The notes: generated by a model not told the origin, from the letters alone. 10,278 nucleotides of DNA from CAYGHG01 sp964349515 (GCA_964349515.1 CAYGHG010000097.1:1-10278); one strand, 5' to 3'. Counted from the first letter of the stretch, positions 1 to 6,251 are shown. A program made the numbers and translations.

Positions 1-1
1 T

Positions 2-97
2 TATATAATATCGGGAGACAGCCACCAGCTGGATATTGGAAGATATAAAAATATTAAGATAATTAAAGCTTCTGACCTGCTTAAACTACTAAAATAA
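2..97 (+). CDS. PIN-domain toxin-like protein, C-terminal fragment
   Basis: The reading frame enters from the left edge and ends at TAA 95-97, giving 31 visible residues. They begin YIISGDSHQLDIGRYKNIKI and end in DLLKLLK. This matches the C-terminal pattern of PIN-domain proteins of the COG1569 type (I-[ST]-G-D-x-H-x-L ... Y-x-x-I-K-I ... F-L-x-L-L). In that family the Asp of the GD motif belongs to the metal-binding acidic site of a ribonuclease. Many members are VapC-like toxins paired with a small upstream antitoxin, but the start of this gene and any antitoxin lie outside the window. It converges on hsp20 and shares its terminator. The family call rests on a short motif, so it is moderate; toxin activity is inference. 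Confidence 0.6.
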   Translation, partial: YIISGDSHQLDIGRYKNIKIIKASDLLKLLK

Positions 98-136
98 AAA
101 AGAGAGGGTTGTTTTTGAACAACCCTCTCTTTTTTA
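95..136. terminator. Bidirectional rho-independent terminator between convergent genes
   Basis: A perfect 19-bp inverted repeat (arms 95-113 and 118-136) encloses a 4-nt TTTG loop. The GC-rich core is GAGAGGGTTG paired with CAACCCTCTC. An A-run lies on the left side and a T-run on the right, so the RNA has a U-tract whichever strand is transcribed. It includes the stop codon of the PIN-like gene and lies 3 bp beyond the hsp20 stop, so it can serve both convergent genes. Confidence 0.93.
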
Positions 137-139
137 ATT

Positions 140-550
140 TTACTTTACCTTGATTTCTTTTGGCTTTTTGGCCTCTGTCTTCGGTACAATAATTTTCAGC
201 ACGCCGTTCTCGTATTTCGCGTCAATCCTGTCAGCATCGGTGTCGCGCGGCAGGGTAAAGCGCCTCTCAAACGAGCCCCGGCTTCTTTCAATGTAGTGGT
301 ATTTCTTTTCCTCGTTTTTTTCCTCGTGCTCGCTCTTTCTCTCGCCGCTGATTCTCATTACCCCGTCTTCAAACTCCACCTTTACGTCCTCCTGTTTCAT
401 TCCGGGCAGGTCTGCCTTTATTACGTATTTGTCCTTTTCCTCCACGACATCCACTGCCGGTGACAGCGACCTTTCCGTATTTACCGTGCTGAAAAAATCG
501 TCCCACGCGCTCAAGACATCCCTTGGTTCGTACCTTCTCATCAGTTTCAT
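140..550 (-). CDS. hsp20: Small heat-shock protein, Hsp20/IbpA (alpha-crystallin) family
   Basis: This 136-aa cytoplasmic protein has the length and layout of bacterial Hsp20 chaperones, which hold unfolding proteins in a refoldable state without ATP. The alpha-crystallin domain spans about residues 31-124. It opens with PAVDVVEEKDKYVIKADLPG, contains the GVMRISGER strand, and closes with the family signature ENGVLKIIVPK (114-124). The C-terminus carries an I-x-V motif (IKV, 133-135), the short tail that docks onto neighbouring subunits in oligomers. The start at 550 is chosen because AAGGAGG lies 8 nt upstream and the next residues (MKLMRRYEPRDVL) are typical of the family. A longer frame reaching 664 has no comparable ribosome site. 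No CIRCE operator (TTAGCACTC inverted repeat) is visible upstream, so the mode of heat regulation is unknown. It lies 216 bp downstream of the large lipoprotein gene on the same strand. Confidence 0.96.
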   Translation of the reverse strand: MKLMRRYEPRDVLSAWDDFFSTVNTERSLSPAVDVVEEKDKYVIKADLPGMKQEDVKVEFEDGVMRISGERKSEHEEKNEEKKYHYIERSRGSFERRFTLPRDTDADRIDAKYENGVLKIIVPKTEAKKPKEIKVK

Positions 551-639
551 GACGCATCCCTCCTTTATTTTTTTGCCCTGAGTTTTAAGGCCTCCGCGGC
601 AGCCTGAAATCAAAGGGCTGTTTTGACAATACAGTAAAA

Positions 640-669
640 AGCATAAAGCGTGCCGCGGGAGCAATGCAA
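640..669 (-). promoter_or_regulatory. Weak candidate promoter for hsp20
   Basis: On the - strand, TTGCAT (664-669) and TATGCT (640-645) are separated by 18 bp, about 90 bp upstream of the hsp20 start. The match to a sigma-70 promoter is only fair. No convincing heat-shock sigma-factor consensus was seen in the 551-766 gap, so this is a candidate only. Confidence 0.3.
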
Positions 670-766
670 AGGGATGATTAAAAATAAAGGGTTTTTTACA
701 GCGGTTTTTTTAGCCGGAGCCGGCAGTATTTAAAAATCGAACAGCGGTGTTTTAAAAAAAAACAGC

Positions 767-3574
767 CTACTGGTACTTATAAACCATGCAGTAGCCGCTC
801 TGTATGAAAGCGCAGTAAACAACAGCGCCTGATTTTATTATGAAGGGCTCTGTACAGTTATTGTCCGTAAAACCATTTTCGGAATTAAGCGCGGTCCCGC
901 CCGAGGCGTCAAAGCGTTTCGCGGCTGATTTTGTGGTTCCTATCCTGTATGCTGCGGAGTATATTTCGTTATAAGCGGCCGCGAAAACCGAATTGTCGGA
1001 ACTGTTGCTTATGAACGTGAGGCCTTCATCTGACCAGGCTATGCCGTCCCATTTCATTAAAATTGGCGCGCCTCCGTTATAGGTGTACTGGAGGTATATT
1101 TCATTTTGACTTACAACATCCATGTCAATATGGGAGGCGGAGTTTGCCGTTGCTATGCCTGTCCCGAAATCAGCCCAGTCATCTGCGCCGTTTTTCCATT
1201 TTATACCGATTCTGTTCCCGTTTGCAGAATCAATGTATGCGACAAAGAGTTTCAGCGTGCCGTCATTATAACCGTCAAGTGCAACCGCATTTCCGCGGTT
1301 TGTAGGCACGGGAGGGGTAAATAAAGCGCTGCCGTAATTGCCCCAGGAGGAGGTATATACCCTTACCGTTATGCTGTTGCCGTTTGAGGCATCTGCGAAT
1401 GCAACATAGGGAGTTGAGCCGTCTACATAAAGAGACGGGAACCAGCCCGCGGCGCCTATTGTTACACCTGTGCCGCCTATGTTGGTGCCCCAGTCAGCGC
1501 TGCTTTTTGCCATTATTGAGCCGCCTGTGTGCACGACTGCGGCATAATCGTAAGAAGCTGTTTTATAAAGCCAACGTTTTCCCATTTTTGACGGGTCGGG
1601 TGAAATACCGATTGACGAACCGTTTACATAAGCGCCGGAAGTATTAACATAACCGTAAGAGAAAGCTGTCCCGTCGGTTGCGAGAGAGGGTTTTGACGAG
1701 CCTGTCTGGCTGCCTGACACGTGGAATGACCAGGCACCGGCAGTAGGCGAAACCGTGGGGCTTGCCGTCACTGTGGGGCTTGCGGTATGAGTGGGAGTGA
1801 TTGTAGGCGTTGCGGTTGCCGTCATGTAAACCGCGTCAAGCCTCAGGTAATATTCGTTTGATAAATCACCGCGCACGCGCACATAAATACGCCCCGGGTC
1901 CTGCTTGTCCAGCACAACTATTTCGGTGCCGCCGGTGCTTTCTTCGCGTGTAAAGCCGGCAGTGTATGGCTCCGATGTGTTAAAGACAAAATCCAGCACA
2001 TAATATGTATTTGACTCGCCCCAGCAGGAGGCTGTGATAATTTCGGAGCCCAAAGAGTCGTAGTAGGCAAAGTCATCATTAGCCTGAGGGAAGATTGAGC
2101 GTGTCTGCGTCTCCCCCTTTGCTATGGGTTTGGCGGTAAGCGGGGCATCATCCGGTTCATAGGCGTCTGCCCGGTATGTGACGGTAAAAGTAGGGGCGGG
2201 AGTATGAGTTGTCGTAACAGTCCGCGTAGGCGTCGGGGAAAGCTCTGTTAAGCCGTATGACATGGAGTAGGGGATTATGTGGCCGAAGCCCGAGAGCACG
2301 CGTATGTAATAAGTGCCGGGTTCAAGATACTGCGAATAGGAGGCCGGCGCTATGTCCTCGTGGCCCGTGTTAAGCCAATAAGGGGTAAGAGACGGGGCTC
2401 CCGCTTCGGTGTAATAATAGACATAAGTGCCGGCGTAAAGGGCGGGCTCGGATGCCTGCGCGGTTATTGTAACCACACCGGGGTTGGACAGTATGATTTT
2501 GTACCAGTCCTCGTCATCATAGGGCGCTATGACATGGCCGGTTTCAACAGCGCCGGGATTAAGCAGCCTTGCCTGCAGATAGGTGTTGTCAGGCTCGTAG
2601 GTGTCGGTCGGCCACGGGGTGACTGTAAATGTCGGCGTGTTTTGAGGTGTTGCGGTATCCTCCTCGGTCGGCGTGGCGGTTATTGTATGAGTCCACGTGG
2701 GAATTTCCGGCGTGTCAGTTGCGGTTACTGTGGAGGTCGGCACCCCTATTTCAAAATAATAGGTATCGTGTGTGTAGCTCATGAAAAGATAGCTGAAATT
2801 GTGCAGCCCGTTAAAGACAGCTGAAGATTTCGGCAGGGCATTTGTTATAAAAGCAGTTACGTTGTAGTTTTGCCCAACGGTGAAAACTCCGGCAGGTATT
2901 GTAAAGACGCTGCCTATGGCCGTGCCGGGTTCCTGCACGTCGTATGTTATTGAGCCTGCTGTCTCGTCATAGACTGTTATCCTGTCTTCGTTGCCGTTGT
3001 TGGAAATATTAAGCGTCACGCCTGTGCCCGCGCTGTAGGGAGCGGCAGTAACAGCGCCGGGTGCCGCGGACTGCGCCACAAATATTGAGCCTGATATCGT
3101 AACCTCCACCCTGTATGTATCGCCGGGGAAGTAATCCAATGCGCCTGACGCGCCGTCTATCCTGTATGCCTGCGAGCCTGCGTTATATGATAAAACGCAG
3201 GCATCAGCTTTTGTCATGTTGCGAACGCGCACCAGCGAGGCGTGGTTTCCGTCGGTTGAGCCGTTGTTGACGCGCACCAAAAACTCTGTTGAGTTGTCGC
3301 CGAAGTTATTGAACTTTACCTCGGCAGATACTGTATAAGCAGGCAGGTTAAGAGCGGGAGTAGGCAGAGCCTCTGACTGCGTGGCTGTTACGGTCGCTGT
3401 TACAAACGGGGTATTTGTCGGTGATACAAAAGGGGTAAAAGTGCGGGTGAGAGTCGGAGTGCCGAAAACCGGCGGGGGTGTGGGGCCCGCGGGGTTGTTG
3501 GGCGCGCAGCTTATATATATGAAAGCAAAGGAGATGAAAACTAAGGATGTCAGCCATAAAAGTTTTTTTCGCAT
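767..3574 (-). CDS. Large modular surface lipoprotein with Thr/Pro linkers, PPC-like domains and C-terminal beta-propeller-like region
   Basis: A 935-aa predicted exported lipoprotein of unknown function. Residues 1-23 form a signal peptide (MRKK, hydrophobic core, then IYIS-Cys23). The -3 Tyr is a poor lipobox residue, so lipidation is likely but not certain. Thr/Pro-rich linkers (about 31-74, 279-323, 446-466, 583-613) separate compact parts: a beta-rich domain (75-278), two PPC-like beta-sandwiches that open with DTYEPDN (324) and DAYEPDD (470), and a C-terminal region (614-935). The last has repeated aromatic and Asp-rich strands such as PSLYVDGSTPYVAFADASNG and KLFVAYIDSANGNRIGIKWK, which suggests a beta-propeller. 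No enzyme active site is recognisable, so binding or adhesion is the likely role, by inference. The start is uncertain: ATG 3595 (942 aa) is also in frame and neither has a good Shine-Dalgarno site. It is divergent from the three small lipoproteins. Confidence 0.85.
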   Translation of the reverse strand: MRKKLLWLTSLVFISFAFIYISCAPNNPAGPTPPPVFGTPTLTRTFTPFVSPTNTPFVTATVTATQSEALPTPALNLPAYTVSAEVKFNNFGDNSTEFLVRVNNGSTDGNHASLVRVRNMTKADACVLSYNAGSQAYRIDGASGALDYFPGDTYRVEVTISGSIFVAQSAAPGAVTAAPYSAGTGVTLNISNNGNEDRITVYDETAGSITYDVQEPGTAIGSVFTIPAGVFTVGQNYNVTAFITNALPKSSAVFNGLHNFSYLFMSYTHDTYYFEIGVPTSTVTATDTPEIPTWTHTITATPTEEDTATPQNTPTFTVTPWPTDTYEPDNTYLQARLLNPGAVETGHVIAPYDDEDWYKIILSNPGVVTITAQASEPALYAGTYVYYYTEAGAPSLTPYWLNTGHEDIAPASYSQYLEPGTYYIRVLSGFGHIIPYSMSYGLTELSPTPTRTVTTTHTPAPTFTVTYRADAYEPDDAPLTAKPIAKGETQTRSIFPQANDDFAYYDSLGSEIITASCWGESNTYYVLDFVFNTSEPYTAGFTREESTGGTEIVVLDKQDPGRIYVRVRGDLSNEYYLRLDAVYMTATATPTITPTHTASPTVTASPTVSPTAGAWSFHVSGSQTGSSKPSLATDGTAFSYGYVNTSGAYVNGSSIGISPDPSKMGKRWLYKTASYDYAAVVHTGGSIMAKSSADWGTNIGGTGVTIGAAGWFPSLYVDGSTPYVAFADASNGNSITVRVYTSSWGNYGSALFTPPVPTNRGNAVALDGYNDGTLKLFVAYIDSANGNRIGIKWKNGADDWADFGTGIATANSASHIDMDVVSQNEIYLQYTYNGGAPILMKWDGIAWSDEGLTFISNSSDNSVFAAAYNEIYSAAYRIGTTKSAAKRFDASGGTALNSENGFTDNNCTEPFIIKSGAVVYCAFIQSGYCMVYKYQ

Positions 3575-3615
3575 ACAGTTTTTATATACCCTCATTTTTA
3601 TTTGATCACGGTATA

Positions 3616-3643
3616 ATTTTACACTTAAAAAAAATAAAATCAA
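3616..3643 (-). promoter_or_regulatory. Candidate promoter of the large lipoprotein gene
   Basis: Reading the - strand, TTGATT (3638-3643) and TAAAAT (3616-3621) are 16 bp apart in a very A/T-rich stretch. Transcription would start about 15 nt before ATG 3595 or about 35 nt before ATG 3574. The second distance leaves a more usual leader and mildly favours the 3574 start. Confidence 0.45.
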
Positions 3644-3666
3644 ACAGATATTTTGTTAATAATTTG

Positions 3667-3694
3667 TTGCAGATGCTTCTTATACGTGTATAAT
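3667..3694 (+). promoter_or_regulatory. Promoter of the three-gene DNRLRE lipoprotein operon
   Basis: TTGCAG (3667-3672) and a perfect TATAAT (3689-3694) are separated by 16 bp. The leader to the first gene would be about 20-25 nt and contains a strong AAGGAGG site at 3712-3718. It lies back to back with the - strand promoter about 25 bp away, so both transcription units could be controlled from the same short region. Confidence 0.65.
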
Positions 3695-3723
3695 CTTTTA
3701 AGAGAGAAAATAAGGAGGAAATG

Positions 3724-4404
3724 ATGAAAAACACGGCAAAATTCCTGCTATTTACATCATTGTTATTTGCTTTTACTTCATGTACTTTTGACGGGCCCGC
3801 GGGGCCTGAAGGATCAGCCCTCATAGAGGCTTCCTTTCAAAACGGGCCTTATCCTGCAGGTTACTCGGGCTGTACGGCTGTGTCAATAGGCGACGGACTA
3901 ATTGAAAACAGTAATTTTTCCTCATCCACCGCCATTATAACAGGGTATCAGGCTTCGCCCTCCATAAAACACAGGTCGCTTGTAAAGTTTGATATTTACA
4001 ACACTCTGCCGGCCGGCGCAAAAATAAAAAAGGCTTTTCTTGAACTGTTTATAACCGATAATGCCGGTGTTGTTTCGTTTAACGCCGTGTGTCATGATGC
4101 GGCGTCAGACTGGCTCGCGTCTGAAGCAACCTGGATAAAATCAACCGCAGTCACAAACTGGGCACAGCCCGGAGGCGACCTCGGGCAGGCCTCGGATACG
4201 GTTGCCCTTAACCAGCAAAGCGGCAGGGTGGTCTTTGAATTAAACGCCGCTTCAGTGCAGTCCTGGCTCGACCCGCTCGCGGAAAACAGGGGCGTTATAA
4301 TAAAATCATCGGCAGAGTCGGGCTCATCCGATAATTATATGGTTTTTGGCTCGTCAATCACAGGCAGCGGCCCGAAACTGACGCTTTACTATACTCTGGA
4401 ATAG
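3724..4404 (+). CDS. DNRLRE/CBM96-type lipoprotein, first of three tandem paralogues
   Basis: A 226-aa predicted lipoprotein. The signal peptide ends in FTS-Cys20, followed at once by the collagen-like GPAGPEG (24-30). The rest is one beta-sandwich of the DNRLRE domain type (also described as carbohydrate-binding module family 96). Landmarks are SFQNGPYPAGYSGC (37-50), LVKFD (86-90), an EATW strand (134-137), W-x-x-PGGD (146-152), VQSWL (178-182), the RGVIIKSS strand (189-196) and the closing PKLTLYY (217-223). It is the most divergent copy: the usual N-T-N-[YF]-G motif is NSNFSSS here and TWN is TWI. ATG 3721 also exists, but only 2 nt from AAGGAGG; ATG 3724 has a better 5-nt spacing, so I chose it. 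The next gene begins 10 nt after its stop. Binding of a surface glycan is inferred from the family, not shown. Confidence 0.88.
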   Translation: MKNTAKFLLFTSLLFAFTSCTFDGPAGPEGSALIEASFQNGPYPAGYSGCTAVSIGDGLIENSNFSSSTAIITGYQASPSIKHRSLVKFDIYNTLPAGAKIKKAFLELFITDNAGVVSFNAVCHDAASDWLASEATWIKSTAVTNWAQPGGDLGQASDTVALNQQSGRVVFELNAASVQSWLDPLAENRGVIIKSSAESGSSDNYMVFGSSITGSGPKLTLYYTLE

Positions 4405-4414
4405 GGGTGCGAGA

Positions 4415-5095
4415 ATGAAAAAAATATTACTCTTTTTAACGGTGATAACAGCGGTGTTATTTGCAGCCTCCTGCCAGAAAGGCGTGCAGGGGCCCGCGGG
4501 GCCTGACGGCGAAGGCATGCTTAAAGCGGAGTTTCAGCAGGGTGCTTTTCCCTCTTCTTCATATACAGGGTGTATTGACACGGTAATAGACAACTATATG
4601 TCCAATACAAATTACGGGGATTATACAGGCATGTACATATATACGGATTTCGGGGACATCAGAAGATACCTGGTAAAATTTGACCTATCATACATACCCG
4701 CGGGCTCTCAGGTGGTATCCGCGTATCTGGAGATTTATTCAGATGATCACGCAAACAACCCGGCCATTACGCCTTATGTTGTCTATGAGGCGTGGGATGA
4801 GTTGAATGCCACCTGGAATCAAAGACAGTCCGGCGTGTCGTGGATTGAGCCCGGCGGTGATTTCAGCCCTTCTTCCTCCGGAGGCACGGTTACTATGACT
4901 GTTGAGGGAATAACTAATAAATGGGCAATAAACAAGGCGGTGGTTCAGGACTGGATAAACAACCCGCAGGATAATTTCGGCCTTGTTTTCAGGGGAAATG
5001 AAACGCTTTCTTACTGGGACGCGTACATCAGGACTGCGGATTATGCCGCGGCTTCGAGCAGGCCAAAACTGACAGTATTCTATATACCGGAATAA
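4415..5095 (+). CDS. DNRLRE/CBM96-type lipoprotein with collagen-like stalk, second paralogue
   Basis: A 226-aa predicted lipoprotein and the clearest DNRLRE member of the trio. A signal peptide ends in FAAS-Cys20. Four consecutive Gly-X-Y triplets follow (GVQ GPA GPD GEG, 23-34). The domain shows EFQQGAFPSSSYTG (39-52), NTNYGD (64-69), RRYLVKFDLSYIPAG (83-97), YLEIY (104-108), the NATWN strand (131-135), W-x-x-PGGDF (143-150), VVQDWIN (176-182), FGLVFRG (188-194) and PKLTVFY (217-223). These are the canonical family landmarks in the canonical order. The start is supported by AGGGGTG just upstream with 5-nt spacing. It sits 10 nt after the first copy and 11 nt before the third, so the three are almost certainly one transcript. 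The likely location is an envelope face, anchored by lipid; the ligand is unknown. Confidence 0.92.
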   Translation: MKKILLFLTVITAVLFAASCQKGVQGPAGPDGEGMLKAEFQQGAFPSSSYTGCIDTVIDNYMSNTNYGDYTGMYIYTDFGDIRRYLVKFDLSYIPAGSQVVSAYLEIYSDDHANNPAITPYVVYEAWDELNATWNQRQSGVSWIEPGGDFSPSSSGGTVTMTVEGITNKWAINKAVVQDWINNPQDNFGLVFRGNETLSYWDAYIRTADYAAASSRPKLTVFYIPE

Positions 5096-5106
5096 GGGGT
5101 GTGAAA

Positions 5107-5796
5107 ATGAAAAAACTGACATTGCTTTTTTTAATAACCGCGCTTTTAGGATTTACGTCGTGCACAGTCGGCCCCGAAGGGCCGGAAGGCGCTGACGTTG
5201 CCGTGCTTGTATTCCAGCAGGGCGTGCTTCCTTCCGAGGCTTATGACGGCACAACAGACGCGGATATTTTTTCCGCCGCGGGGTATCAGAACACTAATTT
5301 CGGAAATTTTTCAACAACTATGTGCGGAAGCGATACTTCCGAGTATCAGCGCATGAGGGTGATTATGAAATTTGACCTCTCTTATGTCACTCCGCCTGAC
5401 ATTGAAGTAACAGAAGCATACCTGCTGCTCAGGGTGGCATACGCTGCCGGGCAGAATACCATAACCGCTTACGCAGTTACCAAAGAATGGGTTGAAAACC
5501 AGGCGACCTGGAACATATATTCAACAGGAAACAACTGGACAAATCCCGGCGGGGACCACCTGGCTTCTGCCATGGGAAGTTTTTCATTTGGCGGCTCTGA
5601 CAGCGGTAAATATTTCAGGCTCAATCTTGACCCGGCATGGGTAAACGGATGGATTGACGGAAGCGTTTTAAACAGGGGGATAATACTGAAAGCCGCGAAT
5701 GAAGTAACCGGCGTGAATATGGCGGAGCTTGCCTCTTCTGAAAACGCGATAAAAGAACTAAGGCCGAGGCTGGTTGTAAAGTACAAACTGCCGTAG
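5107..5796 (+). CDS. DNRLRE/CBM96-type lipoprotein, third paralogue
   Basis: A 229-aa predicted lipoprotein. The signal peptide ends in GFTS-Cys19, followed by two Gly-X-Y triplets (GPEGPEG, 22-28). The DNRLRE-type domain shows VFQQGVLPSEAYDG (35-48), NTNFGNF (62-68), IMKFDLSY (86-93), QATWN (132-136), W-x-x-PGGD (144-150), WVNGWIDG (178-185), NRGIILK (189-195) and RPRLVVKY (219-226). The KFD triplet falls at residues 88-90 in all three paralogues, so the spacing from lipid anchor to domain core is conserved although the collagen-like stretch varies. ATG 5107 is preferred because AAGGGG lies 7 nt upstream; a GTG at 5101 lies inside that ribosome site. It is the last gene of the operon and is followed after 21 nt by a strong terminator. 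Confidence 0.9.
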   Translation: MKKLTLLFLITALLGFTSCTVGPEGPEGADVAVLVFQQGVLPSEAYDGTTDADIFSAAGYQNTNFGNFSTTMCGSDTSEYQRMRVIMKFDLSYVTPPDIEVTEAYLLLRVAYAAGQNTITAYAVTKEWVENQATWNIYSTGNNWTNPGGDHLASAMGSFSFGGSDSGKYFRLNLDPAWVNGWIDGSVLNRGIILKAANEVTGVNMAELASSENAIKELRPRLVVKYKLP

Positions 5797-5817
5797 AATA
5801 AGAAATTAACAGTTACC

Positions 5818-5857
5818 AAAACAGCAGGCGCAAACAGCGCCTGCTGTTTTGCTTTTT
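5818..5857 (+). terminator. Rho-independent terminator of the DNRLRE lipoprotein operon
   Basis: Perfect 14-bp stem (5818-5831 with 5837-5850; core CAGCAGGCGC/GCGCCTGCTG), 5-nt AAACA loop, then GCTTTTTT. It lies 21 nt beyond the third lipoprotein stop. Confidence 0.93.
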
Positions 5858-5863
5858 TGATGT

Positions 5864-5970
5864 GTTTTCCTCTCCCTTTGGGAGAGGATGAAGGTGAGGG
5901 GCGGTTGTATTAAGCCTGAAAAACAAAAACACCCCTCACCCCGGCTTTTTTCCCGGGGGAGAGGGAGAAA
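5864..5970. repeat. Hairpin-rich intergenic repeat element E1
   Basis: A small non-coding palindromic element. An 8-bp hairpin CCTCTCCC-TTT-GGGAGAGG (5869-5887) comes first. GGTGAGGGG (5893-5901) then pairs over 30 nt with CCCCTCACC (5932-5940), and CCCCGG (5939-5944) pairs with CCGGGG (5953-5958). The outer ends are roughly inverted: GTTTTCCTCTCCC at the left (5864-5876) and GGGAGAGGGAGAAA at the right (5957-5970). The right end is completed to ...GAAAAC only if the next 207 bp are removed and 6178-6179 joined on. The layout recalls the multicopy hairpin elements often found in intergenic DNA of environmental bacteria. No open frame was found. Copy number elsewhere cannot be seen here. Confidence 0.75.
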
Positions 5971-6168
5971 GATACTGTCAGGAATTGTGTGTAATTGTAA
6001 AAAATGTATTATAACCGGCAATTCTCCTTCTACCCCGCGAGCGGGGTAGAAGGCCTTAGATGAGGGCGTTTTTAAAGCATAAAACTACCCCCCTCACCAA
6101 AGCCTCTCCCCCAAAGGGGGCGAGGTGTTAAATGAATAACTAAATTACACACAACTGTGTTCGGTATC
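5971..6168. mobile_element. 198-bp non-autonomous MITE, probably IS256-related
   Basis: The ends form a 26-bp imperfect terminal inverted repeat (5971-5996 and 6143-6168; 19 of 26 match). Both ends start GATAC and share a perfect inner 12-bp core, TTGTGTGTAATT. The element is flanked exactly by a 9-bp direct repeat (see the target-site entry). From memory, IS256 itself has ends beginning GATA with an AATTGTGTAA core, and its family makes 8-9 bp duplications; that family assignment is inference. There is no transposase frame, so mobility would depend on an enzyme supplied elsewhere. The interior carries a second hairpin element (E2). It ends 83 bp before the lepB start and upstream of the candidate lepB promoter. 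Confidence 0.8.
6024..6127. repeat. Hairpin-rich repeat element E2, inside the MITE
   Basis: It has the same plan as E1. A 13-bp hairpin CCTTCTACCCCGC-GA-GCGGGGTAGAAGG (6026-6053) comes first. TGAGGG (6061-6066) then pairs with CCCTCA (6091-6096), and a hairpin of arms 6103-6112 and 6116-6125 with one mismatch (CCTCTCCCCC-AAA-GGGGGCGAGG) closes it. The GATGAGGG and CCCTCACC blocks match those of E1 in order and orientation. The terminal hairpins differ in sequence. It is either cargo of the MITE or an earlier insertion into it. Non-coding. Confidence 0.65.
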
Positions 6169-6184
6169 AGGGAGAAAACAAGCC

Positions 6185-6213
6185 TTGATTTTATGGGAGC
6201 ATGGGTATATAAC
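6185..6213 (+). promoter_or_regulatory. Candidate promoter of lepB
   Basis: TTGATT (6185-6190) and TATAAC (6208-6213) are 17 bp apart, about 40 bp before the lepB start. It lies wholly downstream of the MITE, so the insertion probably left the promoter itself intact. Confidence 0.5.
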
Positions 6214-6251
6214 TAATTATCCTTTCAAAAAACCTTTTAGGGAGAAAAAGC

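Larger units (their letters stand above)
5962..6177. repeat. 9-bp target-site duplication flanking the MITE
   Basis: AGGGAGAAA occurs at 5962-5970 and again at 6169-6177, each copy directly abutting an end of the inverted-repeat element. The match is exact and stops at 9 bp on both sides. This is the expected mark of a transposition event. The span given runs from the first copy to the second. Confidence 0.82.

Noticed and set aside
623..628. Perfect TTGACA box on the + strand
   Set aside because: No -10 element lies at a workable distance and no + strand gene follows.
551..664. Longer N-terminus for Hsp20 starting at 664
   Set aside because: The extension does not resemble the family, and a strong AAGGAGG site serves the ATG at 550.
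674..733. A 19-codon + strand frame (MIKNKGFFTAVFLAGAGSI) that resembles a tiny hydrophobic peptide
   Set aside because: It is very short, AAAGGG abuts the ATG with no usable spacing, and no promoter fits. It is probably chance in an A/T-rich gap.
698..747. ACAGCGG present twice (698-704, 741-747) with nearby T and A runs and the small palindrome GCCGGAGCCGGC, considered as a terminator for the large lipoprotein gene
   Set aside because: On the - strand the stem is followed by an A-run, not a U-run, so it does not make a standard terminator.
2279..2824. 181-aa open frame on the + strand inside the large lipoprotein gene
   Set aside because: Antisense shadow of a frame with clear signal peptide and domain structure. 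No ribosome site or known motif was seen.
3575..3643. Longer N-terminus for the large lipoprotein starting at 3643
   Set aside because: It would put extra residues before the signal peptide and overlaps the likely promoter. ATG 3595 remains an open alternative.
5864..6177. CRISPR array or tRNA/other classic RNA gene in the repeat-rich gap
   Set aside because: No regularly spaced direct repeats and no tRNA-like cloverleaf were found. The structure is explained by inverted repeats and a MITE.
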